DNA from: JAWXVE01 sp044425555
Lineage (GTDB): Bacteria > Bacillota > Clostridia > Lachnospirales > Lachnospiraceae
Direction of reading: 5' to 3'
DNA length: 56,777 nt
NCBI GenBank assembly: GCA_044425555.1
Contig: JAWXVF010000001.1
Span: 1 to 56,777, forward strand
The notes under the pieces are model-generated. The model was not told where the DNA came from and did not search any database. It was given only the letters and a program-made list of their open reading frames with translations. Position 1 is the stretch's first letter; each line of letters begins with the position of its first letter. Shown here in pieces: positions 6,929 through 15,628 of this stretch. The position numbers and the translations under genes were made by a program.

Positions 6929-8569
6929 ATGAAAGAATTTAAGATAAAAGAACGCATGATTGGAGAAGGACACCCTGTATATATTATAGCGGAAATGAGT
7001 GCAAATCATGCAAAAAGTTTAGAAAGAGCGAAAGAGATTATTAGAAAGGCAAAAGAGTGTGGTGTAGATTGCATCAAAATTCAAACGTACACACCAGATA
7101 CTTTGACAATAGATTGTAAAAAGGAATGGTTCCAAGTGAAAAATGGGACTTGGGAGGGAGAAAATCTCTATCAATTATACGAAAAAGCATATACTCCATG
7201 GGAGTGGCAAAGAGAATTAAAAGAAGAAGCAGACCGAGTAGGTATTGATTTTTTTTCTACTCCATTTGATGAAAGTGCGGTGGATTTTTTAGAAGAAATA
7301 GGTTGTGAATTTTATAAAGTAGCTTCTTTTGAAATGGTCCATTTACCATTATTACGTTATATTGCAAGAACAAAAAAACCTATCATTATGTCAACAGGAA
7401 TGAGTACAAAAGGAGAAATCAAAGAGGCAGTAGAAGCCATTTTAGAAGAAGGCAATCAACAAATTGTTCTATTAAATTGTACTAGTGCCTATCCTGCAAC
7501 TCCAGCAGATATGAATTTGCGAACGATGGTAGATATGAAGGAGAGCTTTCATACGGCGGTAGGCTTATCAGATCACTCCCTAGGAGATGAGGTTACTATG
7601 GTAGCCGTATCCTTAGGTGCTAGTGTAATTGAAAAACATTTTTGTATGGGAAGAGAAATTGATAATCCAGATGCTTCTTTTTCTATGACGCCTACAGAGA
7701 TGAAAGAAATGGTAGAAAGAATTCGTAGTGTAGAGCAAATACTAGGGAATGTTCAGTACGGTGTGGCGAATCAAGAAGAAGATAGTGTTACTTTTCGAAG
7801 ATCTCTTTTTGCGGTGAAGGATATTGAGAAAGGGGAACGTTTTAGCGAAGAGAATATTAGAATAATACGTCCTGGATATGGAATACAACCTAAGTATATG
7901 GAAGACTTGATAGGTATGGTGGCAGATGTAAAGATTTTGTATGGAACACCGATTCAATTTACACAATTACCGAAAGGGGCAATTTTATTTTTATCCAATA
8001 ATCAAAATACAGATGAATTGTATGATTGGCTTGTCAAACAAGAAGAATGTGTACTAAGATTTTCTCATAAGATTTCGCTAGAGATGGTAGAAATATTACA
8101 ACCAAGTTTTATAGTAAGTTTTAATTATAGACATTTAATATCGAAATCAATTATAGAATATATGGGAGAGCATATTATTAATTTGCATACTTCTTACTTG
8201 CCATATAATAGGGGGTCGAATCCGAATTTCTTTAGTTTTTATGATAACACTCCAAAAGGTGTTACTATTCATCGTATGGAGGAGGGATTGGATACAGGAG
8301 ACATTCTTGTACAAAAAGAATGTCTCTTTGAGGAATCTAAAGAGAGCTTTGAGACGACTTATGAATGTTTAATTAGAGAAATAAGTCAATTGTTCTATGA
8401 ACATTGGAATGGGATTAAAAGGGGTGAGGTCATTCCTGTACCACAAACAGGACAGGCTACGTATCATACGAAAAAGGAGTTAGTAGCAATTCAAGAAAAA
8501 GTTCCTTTTCAATGGAGTGAGAAAATTGAAGTGGTTTGTAAGCGTTTGCACAGTAAGGGGAATGGATGA
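6929..8569 (+). CDS. pseI: Pseudaminic acid synthase fused to a formyltransferase domain
   Basis: The first 347 residues are a pseudaminic acid synthase, which condenses 2,4-diacylamido-2,4,6-trideoxy-altrose with phosphoenolpyruvate. IIAEMSANHA (19-28), KIQTYTPDTLTID (50-62) and GLSDHSLGDE (212-221) are PseI signatures, and a SAF domain spans about 286-347. Residues 350-510 form a second domain resembling methionyl-tRNA and sugar N-formyltransferases: NLHTSYLP places Asn418 and His420, and GLDTGD places Asp455, the expected catalytic triad. A normal PseI is about 345 residues, so 200 are extra. The fusion has no visible break or stop. AAGGGG precedes the ATG, and pseG overlaps the 3' end by four bases. 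The formyl domain may act on the 4-amino group of the altrose intermediate, replacing the missing PseH; this is inference. Confidence 0.9.
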   Translation: MKEFKIKERMIGEGHPVYIIAEMSANHAKSLERAKEIIRKAKECGVDCIKIQTYTPDTLTIDCKKEWFQVKNGTWEGENLYQLYEKAYTPWEWQRELKEEADRVGIDFFSTPFDESAVDFLEEIGCEFYKVASFEMVHLPLLRYIARTKKPIIMSTGMSTKGEIKEAVEAILEEGNQQIVLLNCTSAYPATPADMNLRTMVDMKESFHTAVGLSDHSLGDEVTMVAVSLGASVIEKHFCMGREIDNPDASFSMTPTEMKEMVERIRSVEQILGNVQYGVANQEEDSVTFRRSLFAVKDIEKGERFSEENIRIIRPGYGIQPKYMEDLIGMVADVKILYGTPIQFTQLPKGAILFLSNNQNTDELYDWLVKQEECVLRFSHKISLEMVEILQPSFIVSFNYRHLISKSIIEYMGEHIINLHTSYLPYNRGSNPNFFSFYDNTPKGVTIHRMEEGLDTGDILVQKECLFEESKESFETTYECLIREISQLFYEHWNGIKRGEVIPVPQTGQATYHTKKELVAIQEKVPFQWSEKIEVVCKRLHSKGNG

Positions 8570-9603
8570 TTGTTATACGAGTAGATGGAAATGAGAAAAT
8601 TGGTACGGGTCATATGATGAGATGTTTATCTATTGCAACTGCACTACGAGAAAAAGGAGAAGATGTTCGATTTTTCGTAGCAGATGAAAGTATGGAGACC
8701 ATATTGCAAGAGAGAGGTTTTTCTTATAAAATATTACAAGGTGATTATACAAACCTTGAAGATGAAATCACAGAATTAAAACAATCTTTATCCTCAGATA
8801 CGTTATTATTAATAGATAGTTATTATGTGACAAAAAAGTATTTAGAAGTGTTGTCTATGCTTGCACGAGTCGTATATATAGATGACTTACGAAAGATACC
8901 ATATAAGGTTGATTACGTAATTAATTACAATGGATATGCAACAGACGCTTTAGCATATTATCAGAAACATACAAACTATGAAAGTCTATTAGGAACACAG
9001 TACGCACCTCTTAGAGAAGAATTTCGTAATGTGACATATAGAATAAAAAGCGTTTGTAAACGGGTTTTATTAACGACAGGTGGAACAGATGCATACAACA
9101 TCGGTGGACAGTTATTGATGATGAGTAATTGTGGCAGAATGAAAGATTATTTTGTTAACATAGAGTTTGTAGTAATTGTAGGGGTTTTTCATTCATATCA
9201 AAAGGAATTAGAAGAACTTGCGAAAGAGTATTCTAATATTACGTTATTATATAATGTAAAGAACATGGGTGAAATAATGCAAGAGAGTGACGTGGCTATT
9301 TCTGCTGCAGGAAGTACTATTTATGAATTGTGTGCCGTTGGAGTTCCTACACTTGCTTTGTCGTTTGTAGAGAACCAAGAGGAGATCTTAGATACTATGG
9401 CATATAAAGAAGCTATTTATTCTTGTGGTCATTATCACAAAGAAGGAGTTCAAGTTCTAGAAAACATAATAAATTCACTAAAAGAGTTATTAGAAGAGCC
9501 AGAGAAACGTAGAAGTCTAAGTGAAGCAGCAAGACGTATGGTAGATGGAACTGGTGTAAGTAGAATAGCTGACAAATTAATTGAATGGGATAATCAAAAA
9601 TAG
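8566..9603 (+). CDS. pseG: UDP-2,4-diacylamido-2,4,6-trideoxy-altropyranose hydrolase
   Basis: PseG removes UDP from the fully acylated altrose intermediate so PseI can use the free sugar. It is a GT-B-fold hydrolase related to MurG. This copy has 345 residues; GTGHMMRC at 13-20 contains the catalytic His16 of the family, and AAGSTIYELCAVGVPTLAL near the C-terminus is the UDP-binding region. In some species PseG is fused to the PseH acetyltransferase, but here there is no GNAT extension. The start overlaps pseI by four bases (ATGA), so the two are translationally coupled. Confidence 0.93.
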   Translation: MIVIRVDGNEKIGTGHMMRCLSIATALREKGEDVRFFVADESMETILQERGFSYKILQGDYTNLEDEITELKQSLSSDTLLLIDSYYVTKKYLEVLSMLARVVYIDDLRKIPYKVDYVINYNGYATDALAYYQKHTNYESLLGTQYAPLREEFRNVTYRIKSVCKRVLLTTGGTDAYNIGGQLLMMSNCGRMKDYFVNIEFVVIVGVFHSYQKELEELAKEYSNITLLYNVKNMGEIMQESDVAISAAGSTIYELCAVGVPTLALSFVENQEEILDTMAYKEAIYSCGHYHKEGVQVLENIINSLKELLEEPEKRRSLSEAARRMVDGTGVSRIADKLIEWDNQK

Positions 9604-9616
9604 GATAGGAAAGAAA

Positions 9617-10546
9617 ATGAAACAATTAAGTGTGATTGTACCTTGTTACAATGAAGAAGAGAATATACATTTGTTTTATGAAGAAATCATGAAATTAGAA
9701 GTTTTTTTTAGGAAGAAAGAATTAGAAGTGGAACTACTGTTTATTGACGATGGCTCTAAAGACAAAACGGTGCATTGTGTGAAAGAGTTACATGAAAAAG
9801 ATCAGCGAGTACATTTACTATCCTTTTCGAAAAATTTTGGTAAAGAGGCAGCGTTGTTTGCTGGATTAGAGAGAGCAAAAGGTGATTATGTTGTGGCGAT
9901 GGATGCTGATTTACAAGATCCACCATCCTTATTACCGGAAATGTTTTCCTATTTGGAAGAAGGTTATGATTCGGTGGCTACTAGAAGGGGGAGTAGAAAG
10001 GGAGAACCGATTATTCGTTCATTTTTTGCTAGAAGATTCTATGGCTTAATGAAGAAAATATCAAAAACAGATATGGTGGATGGAGCAAGGGACTATCGTT
10101 TGATGACAAGACAAGTAGTAGATGCAATTCTATCACTTGGTGAATATAATCGTTTTTCTAAAGGAATCTTTGGTTGGGTAGGGTATCGTACAAAGTGGAT
10201 TGCATATGAGAATGTAGAAAGAATTGCAGGGGAGACAAAGTGGTCATTCTGGCAATTATTATTATATTCCTTTGATGGAATTATAGCATTTTCCACTGCA
10301 CCTTTAGCAGTAGCATCTATTACGGGTATCTTATTCTGTATACTGGCAGTGTTATTTATTGTATTTATTATTGTACGTAAAGTAATGTTTGGAGATCCTG
10401 TTTCTGGATGGGCTTCTTTGATATGCTTGATTTCATTTTTGGGAGGTATCCAGTTGTTTTGCATGGGGATTATAGGACAATACATAGCAAAGTTATATAT
10501 GGAGGCAAAGAACCGCCCTATTTATTTGGTAAAGGAAGAAATTTAA
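9617..10546 (+). CDS. GtrB/ArnC-like polyprenyl-phosphate glycosyltransferase (GT2)
   Basis: This 309-residue protein belongs to the GT2 subfamily that loads a hexose onto undecaprenyl phosphate at the inner face of the membrane. Motifs include VPCYNEEENI, IDDGSKDKT (43-51), SKNFGKEAALFAGL (71-84) and MDADLQDPP (95-103). Two C-terminal hydrophobic segments (about 220-250 and 260-285) anchor it, as in GtrB, ArnC and YkoT. I took the ATG at 9617, preceded by AGGAAAG, over an ATG 36 bases upstream that lies inside pseG. Its flippase partner could be either GtrA protein further along. The gene ends in TAATG shared with the next start. Confidence 0.9.
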   Translation: MKQLSVIVPCYNEEENIHLFYEEIMKLEVFFRKKELEVELLFIDDGSKDKTVHCVKELHEKDQRVHLLSFSKNFGKEAALFAGLERAKGDYVVAMDADLQDPPSLLPEMFSYLEEGYDSVATRRGSRKGEPIIRSFFARRFYGLMKKISKTDMVDGARDYRLMTRQVVDAILSLGEYNRFSKGIFGWVGYRTKWIAYENVERIAGETKWSFWQLLLYSFDGIIAFSTAPLAVASITGILFCILAVLFIVFIIVRKVMFGDPVSGWASLICLISFLGGIQLFCMGIIGQYIAKLYMEAKNRPIYLVKEEI

Positions 10547-11958
10547 TGACAAAGATTGATTTTATAAAGAGACTGGGTGTATTAGCACTAGCTTCGTTAA
10601 GTTTAGTGATACAAATTACATTATTTGGTTTATTGTGGTATCAACAATATGCTGATCATATTCAAGTATATTTTTATGAAAGAGGACATTGGCTAGTTAT
10701 TAGTATTTATGGAGTGATGCTATTTTTTTGCTATCATATGTATGGAGCTTTTAAAATTGGGTACTTGAGAACGGGAGAAGTATTGTTTTCACAAATATTT
10801 GGTACAATTGGGGTGACGATCCTATCGTATGGTCAGATTTCTTTGTTAATAGGAGGATTTGTGAATCCTCTCCCTCTTTTGATTGTAATGATATTAGATA
10901 TAATGGCTTGTGGTGTGTGTACGTTTCTAGCACATTCTTTTTATCGTATAGCATATCCGCCGAGAAGATTGTTACTAATTCATGGGGAACGAGATATAGA
11001 AGGGATACAATATAAGTTTCATATGCGAAAAGATAAGTATATGATTACGAAATCAATGAATCGAAAAGTTGGTCTAGAAGATGTGATAAAAGAAGTTGGG
11101 AATCAATATGATGGATTGATTATTTGGGATATTCCAAATGAAGAACGTAATCAATTAATCAAGCATTGTTATACCAATTCTATTCGTGTCTATATGATGC
11201 CTAAAATAACAGATGTTATCATAAGGGGATCAGAACAATTACACTTATTTGATACTCCTGTACTACTAACAAGAGAGTATTCACTTACTGTTGGTCAACG
11301 AATTATTAAGCGAATCATTGATCTAGTATGTGCTGTGTTATTATGTATAATTACTATGCCTATTATGGTGATTACTGCTATGGCAATTCGATTGAATGAT
11401 GGAGGACCCGTTTTCTATAAACAGATTCGCTGTACAAGAGGGCTTAGGGAATTTTCTATTTATAAATTTCGAAGTATGGGAGTAGATGCTGAAAAAGATG
11501 GGGTGGCAAGGTTGGCAACACAAAATGATAGCCGTATTACACCAATTGGAAAATTTATTCGCATGGTTCGCATAGATGAATTACCACAATTATTTAATAT
11601 AATAAAGGGTGATATGACGTTTATAGGACCAAGACCAGAACGTCCTGAGATCATAACAAAGTATATGGAAGAGATGCCAGAATTTGGACTACGAACTAAA
11701 GTAAAAGCAGGATTAGCAGGATATGCACAAGTATATGGTAAATATAATACAACACCATACGATAAATTAAAATTAGATTTGGTATATATTATGAATTACT
11801 CTACGTGGCTAGATTTAAAATTAATGTTGTTAACTTTAAAAATTTTAGTAAGCCCTGAAAGTACAGAGGGAGTCAGTGGAGAGAACAGTGATTTTTTGAA
11901 TTTTTCCAAGGAAGATACGAAGAAAGACTTAAAAGAAGAAGGGAAAGATAGATGCTAA
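10546..11958 (+). CDS. WcaJ/CpsE-like undecaprenyl-phosphate sugar-phosphotransferase
   Basis: This initiating polyprenyl phosphate hexose-1-phosphate transferase has 470 residues. The N-terminus carries four hydrophobic segments (about 8-30, 48-67, 82-103, 107-132), followed by a CoA-binding-like cytoplasmic domain. The C-terminal catalytic domain (about 250-440) holds a re-entrant helix, YKFRSM (306-311), the DELPQLFN dyad Asp344-Glu345 and GPRPERP (361-367). The architecture matches large monotopic-core transferases such as WcaJ, with glucose- or galactose-1-phosphate as likely donor. A hydrophilic tail of about 40 residues follows the core and is unusual. The start overlaps the upstream stop by one base. 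A second, short PglC-type initiator exists at 46246, so two glycans may start independently. Confidence 0.92.
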   Translation: MTKIDFIKRLGVLALASLSLVIQITLFGLLWYQQYADHIQVYFYERGHWLVISIYGVMLFFCYHMYGAFKIGYLRTGEVLFSQIFGTIGVTILSYGQISLLIGGFVNPLPLLIVMILDIMACGVCTFLAHSFYRIAYPPRRLLLIHGERDIEGIQYKFHMRKDKYMITKSMNRKVGLEDVIKEVGNQYDGLIIWDIPNEERNQLIKHCYTNSIRVYMMPKITDVIIRGSEQLHLFDTPVLLTREYSLTVGQRIIKRIIDLVCAVLLCIITMPIMVITAMAIRLNDGGPVFYKQIRCTRGLREFSIYKFRSMGVDAEKDGVARLATQNDSRITPIGKFIRMVRIDELPQLFNIIKGDMTFIGPRPERPEIITKYMEEMPEFGLRTKVKAGLAGYAQVYGKYNTTPYDKLKLDLVYIMNYSTWLDLKLMLLTLKILVSPESTEGVSGENSDFLNFSKEDTKKDLKEEGKDRC

Positions 11959-12905
11959 AATACAACGATAAATTACAAGTCTATTCCTTAGATCGCAGAT
12001 TGTTTGTACTAGTTATCTTAGAAAAGTGGAAGATGCTACTGTTATCTTTTCTAATAGGTGGGGTACTTGGGGTTGTACTCTATTATGTACAAGAGGTAGA
12101 GATACTTACTAAGTTAGAATATGAAGCGACAGAAATTTTCTATGTGGAATATAATCAAAAGCCTAATGGTGAGATCTATTATGCGTATAATGATGTGGGA
12201 TGGAGTTACGTAATGATGTTTGATGAGATAGTGGAAACAGCATTAGGGAATCTACCATTTCATATGACAAAAGAGGAATTGAATCAATTGGTTAGCAGTG
12301 ATAATAAAGGAGACTACAAGATTCTAAGCGTTACGGTAACTTCGTCTAAGAAGGAAGAGTGTATTCCGATCTTAGAAGCTTTTGTTCCTGCTATGGAGTT
12401 ATATGGTGAGAATAGTATGCACATCGAATATATCAAATTAGCCAGTGAACCTACTACTCCGCAATTAATATTGGTGACTAATGAAACATGGAGAGCCCTA
12501 TTAGGGGGCAGTGTGTTGGGAGTTGTGGTTGGGCTACTCGTGATGGGATTTTACGTTATGAGTGCAGACGTTTTTTATGTACCAAATACATTAGAATCTC
12601 TTTATTCTATTCCTATAGTAAGTGTACAATTAAAGGATGAACGATGGTGGAGAGAAAAGGAGTATGAAGAGGTATGGAGAAAAAGTATTAAGGGAGAACA
12701 GGTAATTACTATTTCTTGTGAAGAATCATTAGAAAATGAGAAAATAAAACAATATGGAAAAGCAGTAATAGAAGTTGTTGTAGGGAAAACTACGTATGGA
12801 AGCATACAACGAATGATTCAGTATGGAAAAGTAATGGATATCAATATAGTAGGATTTCGTTTCGTGCAAGGGAACCGATGGATTTTACGTCAATACTACA
12901 GATAG
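11952..12905 (+). CDS. Polysaccharide copolymerase (Wzz/YveK-like chain-length protein)
   Basis: This 317-residue membrane protein has the layout of a Gram-positive chain-length regulator. A short cytoplasmic N-terminus leads to a transmembrane helix (about 28-46), an extracellular domain of about 135 residues, a second helix (about 183-205), and a cytoplasmic tail of about 110 residues. There is no recognisable Walker motif in the tail, so it is not fused to a tyrosine kinase. Position between the initiating transferase and the polymerase supports the role. Sequence identity to known families is weak by eye; the call rests mainly on topology and context. The start overlaps the upstream stop by seven bases. 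Confidence 0.72.
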   Translation: MLKYNDKLQVYSLDRRLFVLVILEKWKMLLLSFLIGGVLGVVLYYVQEVEILTKLEYEATEIFYVEYNQKPNGEIYYAYNDVGWSYVMMFDEIVETALGNLPFHMTKEELNQLVSSDNKGDYKILSVTVTSSKKEECIPILEAFVPAMELYGENSMHIEYIKLASEPTTPQLILVTNETWRALLGGSVLGVVVGLLVMGFYVMSADVFYVPNTLESLYSIPIVSVQLKDERWWREKEYEEVWRKSIKGEQVITISCEESLENEKIKQYGKAVIEVVVGKTTYGSIQRMIQYGKVMDINIVGFRFVQGNRWILRQYYR

Positions 12906-12919
12906 GATTAGGGAGATAT

Positions 12920-13704
12920 ATGCAAGTATTAGTATCCGCAATGAACCAAGAGTTAGAAACCTTAATAAAACATATGAATATTCAGTCAGACGCTATTATT
13001 GTAAATCAATGCGATGAAAATACTTACGAAGAATTAGAGGAAAATGGCAAGCGTATACAATTTTATTCTTTTAAGGAACGTGGAGTAGGTCTTAGTAGAA
13101 ATACTGCATTAATGCGTGCAACAGGTGAGATTGCATTATTTGCAGATGAAGATATTCGTTATGTGGAGGGATATGAGAAGCTGGTGGAACGTGAGTTCGA
13201 TNNNNNNNNNNACACCCAGAGGCAGATATTCTATTGTTTCAATTTAACATATGCCCAGAACGTAAGACTTATGATACCACTCAATTTAAACGTATTAGAT
13301 GGTATAATTGTGGTCGCTATCCTACTTTTTCAATGACTATTCGAACAAAACGTGTAATGGAACGCAATATTACCTTTTCGTTATTATTTGGAGGAGGAGC
13401 TATTTATAGTAATGGTGAGGATAGTCTGTTCTTACAAGAGTGTATTAGAAAAGGATTAAAGGTATACGCAACTCCTGTACTATTGGGTGAGGAATTGGTA
13501 AGTGAGTCAACTTGGTTTCACGGGTATACAGAAAAATTTTTCTATGACAGAGGTGTATTGTACAAGCATCTATATAGAAGATATGCTCCTATATTTGCTT
13601 TTAGGTTTCTATGGAAACATAAGAATAAGATGTGTCAGACAATTTCTATGAAGCAGGCATATGTTCTCATGAGAGAAGGGATTCGCAGTGCATTAGTTTC
13701 GTAA
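12920..13704 (+). CDS. GT2-like glycosyltransferase interrupted by an assembly gap
   Basis: Two open frames, 12920-13201 and 13213-13704, belong to one glycosyltransferase of about 260 residues. The first part has a GT-A nucleotide-binding start, SFKERGVGLSRNTALMRA and ALFADEDIRY, where DED is the DxD motif. The second begins HPEADILLFQ and contains SMTIRTKRVMERNITFS and NGEDSLFLQECIRKG, a pattern seen in GT2 proteins of capsule clusters. The break coincides with ten N (13202-13211), a scaffold placeholder whose length does not keep frame, so this is not evidence for a real frameshift. The start at 12920 follows AGGGAG. Substrate unknown. Confidence 0.78.
13202..13211. other. Run of ten N: scaffold gap
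   Basis: Ten undetermined bases lie inside a glycosyltransferase gene. The coding frame changes from +2 to +1 across it while protein similarity continues, so the true missing length is not ten bases. Confidence 0.98.
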
Positions 13705-13724
13705 AATGATAGAGGAATAGAGAA

Positions 13725-14816
13725 ATGATATTTTATTTAGGGATTACTACAATTGTAATGGTATTGTCATGGTATGTGAAAAGGGATGTAAAGGTATCTA
13801 CTAGAGAATATGTGAGAGAGAACTTACGAAGTCGATATGCTTTAGTAAGTATTTTTGCAGTATTATTTTTAGTTTCTTCGTTACGGTTTCGTTTGGGAAA
13901 TGATTATGTTAATTATTTGTGGATCTTTGAAGATTTATGGAATGGAATTGATGTATCTTCGGAAGTGGGATTTAATGTATTAGTACGAGGATACCAAATT
14001 TTATTTGGAGAATTTACCTTTATACCTATATTTGCAACGGTGGCAGCAGTCACTATCTATTATATGTTAAAAGCTGTTTATGAGCAGATGGATTCTTTTT
14101 TCTATGGATTTCTATTATTTATGTTAGCTGGGTATTATATTAATAGCATGAATACCATTCGCTATTATCTTGCTTTTGCAATGGTTATGTATGCTTCTAA
14201 ATATATGATTCAAAAAGAGTATTGTTCTTTTGTAGGATATGTATTCATAGCATCTACCTTTCACATGACAGCATTGTTGGTAATTCCTACCTACTGGTTT
14301 GCCACAAGAAAATGGGGAAAAATAGAATATGGCATCATTAGTCTGGGGGTTTTCTCTTTTTTATTTATGGAAGATGTGTATCGAACTTTTATTTTTCGTA
14401 TTTATCCATATTATGAGAATTCTATGTACGATACGAATACTACATCTTTCTTTAATCTTGGTAAATGTTTAGGTATTATGGTATTTGCAATTATCTTTTA
14501 TCGCTATGTAAAAGATAATTTATATCAGGAATTTTATTTTAAAATGAATATAATTGGTCTTATTCTTTACAGTTGTTGTTCTTTTGTTCCTGTGATTTCA
14601 AGATTAGCTTATTACTTTATATGGACACAAATTTTTCTAATAGCTAATATTGTTGCAAACATTACTTCAAAGCGATGGAAATATAGATTGGGAGTAGGAA
14701 TAGGAATAGTATACCTTGCATTTTTCCTAGTCTTTTTAAGGGGAGCAGACGTTCCGGGAATTAAGTTAGTACCATATAGAACGTGGATTACAGCGGATTG
14801 GTTATGGTGGGATTAA
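13725..14816 (+). CDS. EpsG family polysaccharide polymerase (Wzy-like)
   Basis: This 363-residue protein is almost entirely hydrophobic, with about ten predicted membrane spans. It shows the EpsG family landmarks: an RFRLGNDYVNY motif at about residues 54-64, in which the Arg-Gly-x-Asp-Tyr core is typical, and a FHMTAL motif in the middle of the protein. EpsG/Wzy proteins join lipid-linked repeat units at the outer face of the membrane. It lies 20 bases after a glycosyltransferase and near a copolymerase, as expected for a Wzy-dependent locus. No MATE-type Wzx flippase is present in the window; the ABC protein at 19204 may take that role. Confidence 0.85.
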   Translation: MIFYLGITTIVMVLSWYVKRDVKVSTREYVRENLRSRYALVSIFAVLFLVSSLRFRLGNDYVNYLWIFEDLWNGIDVSSEVGFNVLVRGYQILFGEFTFIPIFATVAAVTIYYMLKAVYEQMDSFFYGFLLFMLAGYYINSMNTIRYYLAFAMVMYASKYMIQKEYCSFVGYVFIASTFHMTALLVIPTYWFATRKWGKIEYGIISLGVFSFLFMEDVYRTFIFRIYPYYENSMYDTNTTSFFNLGKCLGIMVFAIIFYRYVKDNLYQEFYFKMNIIGLILYSCCSFVPVISRLAYYFIWTQIFLIANIVANITSKRWKYRLGVGIGIVYLAFFLVFLRGADVPGIKLVPYRTWITADWLWWD

Positions 14817-14829
14817 GAAGAGGTAGAAA

Positions 14830-15627
14830 ATGGGAATAAAGTTTAGCGTGATTGTAGTAAGTTACCAAGCAGGAGATAAATTACAGAAAACAATTGAATC
14901 CATTCAGTGTCAAACGTATAATCAGTATGAAATTATTATAAAAGATGGTGGTTCTAGCGATGGTAGCATAGAAGGATTAGCAGAGAATTCTTCGTTATTT
15001 ATAAAAGTAGAAGAAGATACGGGAATTTATGATGCTATGAATCAGGGGGTACAATATGCTACAGGGGAATACCTTTTGTTTTTAAATTGTGGAGACACAT
15101 TTTATTCATGTGACATTTTAGAAAAAGTTGCGTTACAAATAGAGGAAAATCCCAATAGAGGAATATATTATGGGGAGATTTACCAAGAACAAAGCCAATC
15201 AGTTGAAGTAATGCCGCGTAAAATAACAGGTTTTACTTGCTTTCGTCATATGCCATGTCATCAAGGGATGTATTATGAAAGAAGTTTACTAGAAGAACAC
15301 ATATATAATGTGGACTATAGAGTACGTGGAGATTATGACCACTTCTTATGGTGTTATTTTCGAAAAGGAATTCGACCATTTTTTTTAAATCAAATCCTTT
15401 CTTCTTATGAAGGTGGTGGATATTCAGAAACACTATCTAATGCAGAACGTAGTAGAGAAGAACATCAGAGGATTACAGAAGAATATATTTCTCCTATTAC
15501 TTTATTATGTTATCGCTTGTGTATGGTACTTACTTTATCTAGCGTACGCAAGAAGATGGCAAATAACTCGAGATATGCCAATTTGTATAATGGAGTCAAA
15601 AAAGTATTGTATAGAAGGAGTAAATAA
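14830..15627 (+). CDS. GT2 family glycosyltransferase (WcaA/PGL-like)
   Basis: This glycosyltransferase of 265 residues has a GT-A fold. SVIVVSYQAGDKLQKTIESI leads into KDGGSSDGS (38-46), then EEDTGIYDAMNQG (61-73) and FLNCGD (84-89). The TGIYDAMNQG block is typical of the GT2 subgroup that often transfers N-acetylhexosamines or hexoses in O-antigen loci. HMPCHQGMYY in the middle is also conserved in this group. The donor cannot be deduced. It is followed after one base by a GT4 gene, with its stop TAA beside the next ATG. Confidence 0.88.
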   Translation: MGIKFSVIVVSYQAGDKLQKTIESIQCQTYNQYEIIIKDGGSSDGSIEGLAENSSLFIKVEEDTGIYDAMNQGVQYATGEYLLFLNCGDTFYSCDILEKVALQIEENPNRGIYYGEIYQEQSQSVEVMPRKITGFTCFRHMPCHQGMYYERSLLEEHIYNVDYRVRGDYDHFLWCYFRKGIRPFFLNQILSSYEGGGYSETLSNAERSREEHQRITEEYISPITLLCYRLCMVLTLSSVRKKMANNSRYANLYNGVKKVLYRRSK

Positions 15628-15628
15628 T

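Noticed and set aside
12920..13704. Frameshifted pseudogene
   Set aside because: The frame change coincides with ten N, so an assembly gap explains it.
15407..15628. N-terminal extension of the GT4 at 15629
   Set aside because: It lies inside the previous glycosyltransferase in another frame and has no ribosome site; the ATG at 15629 has a good one.
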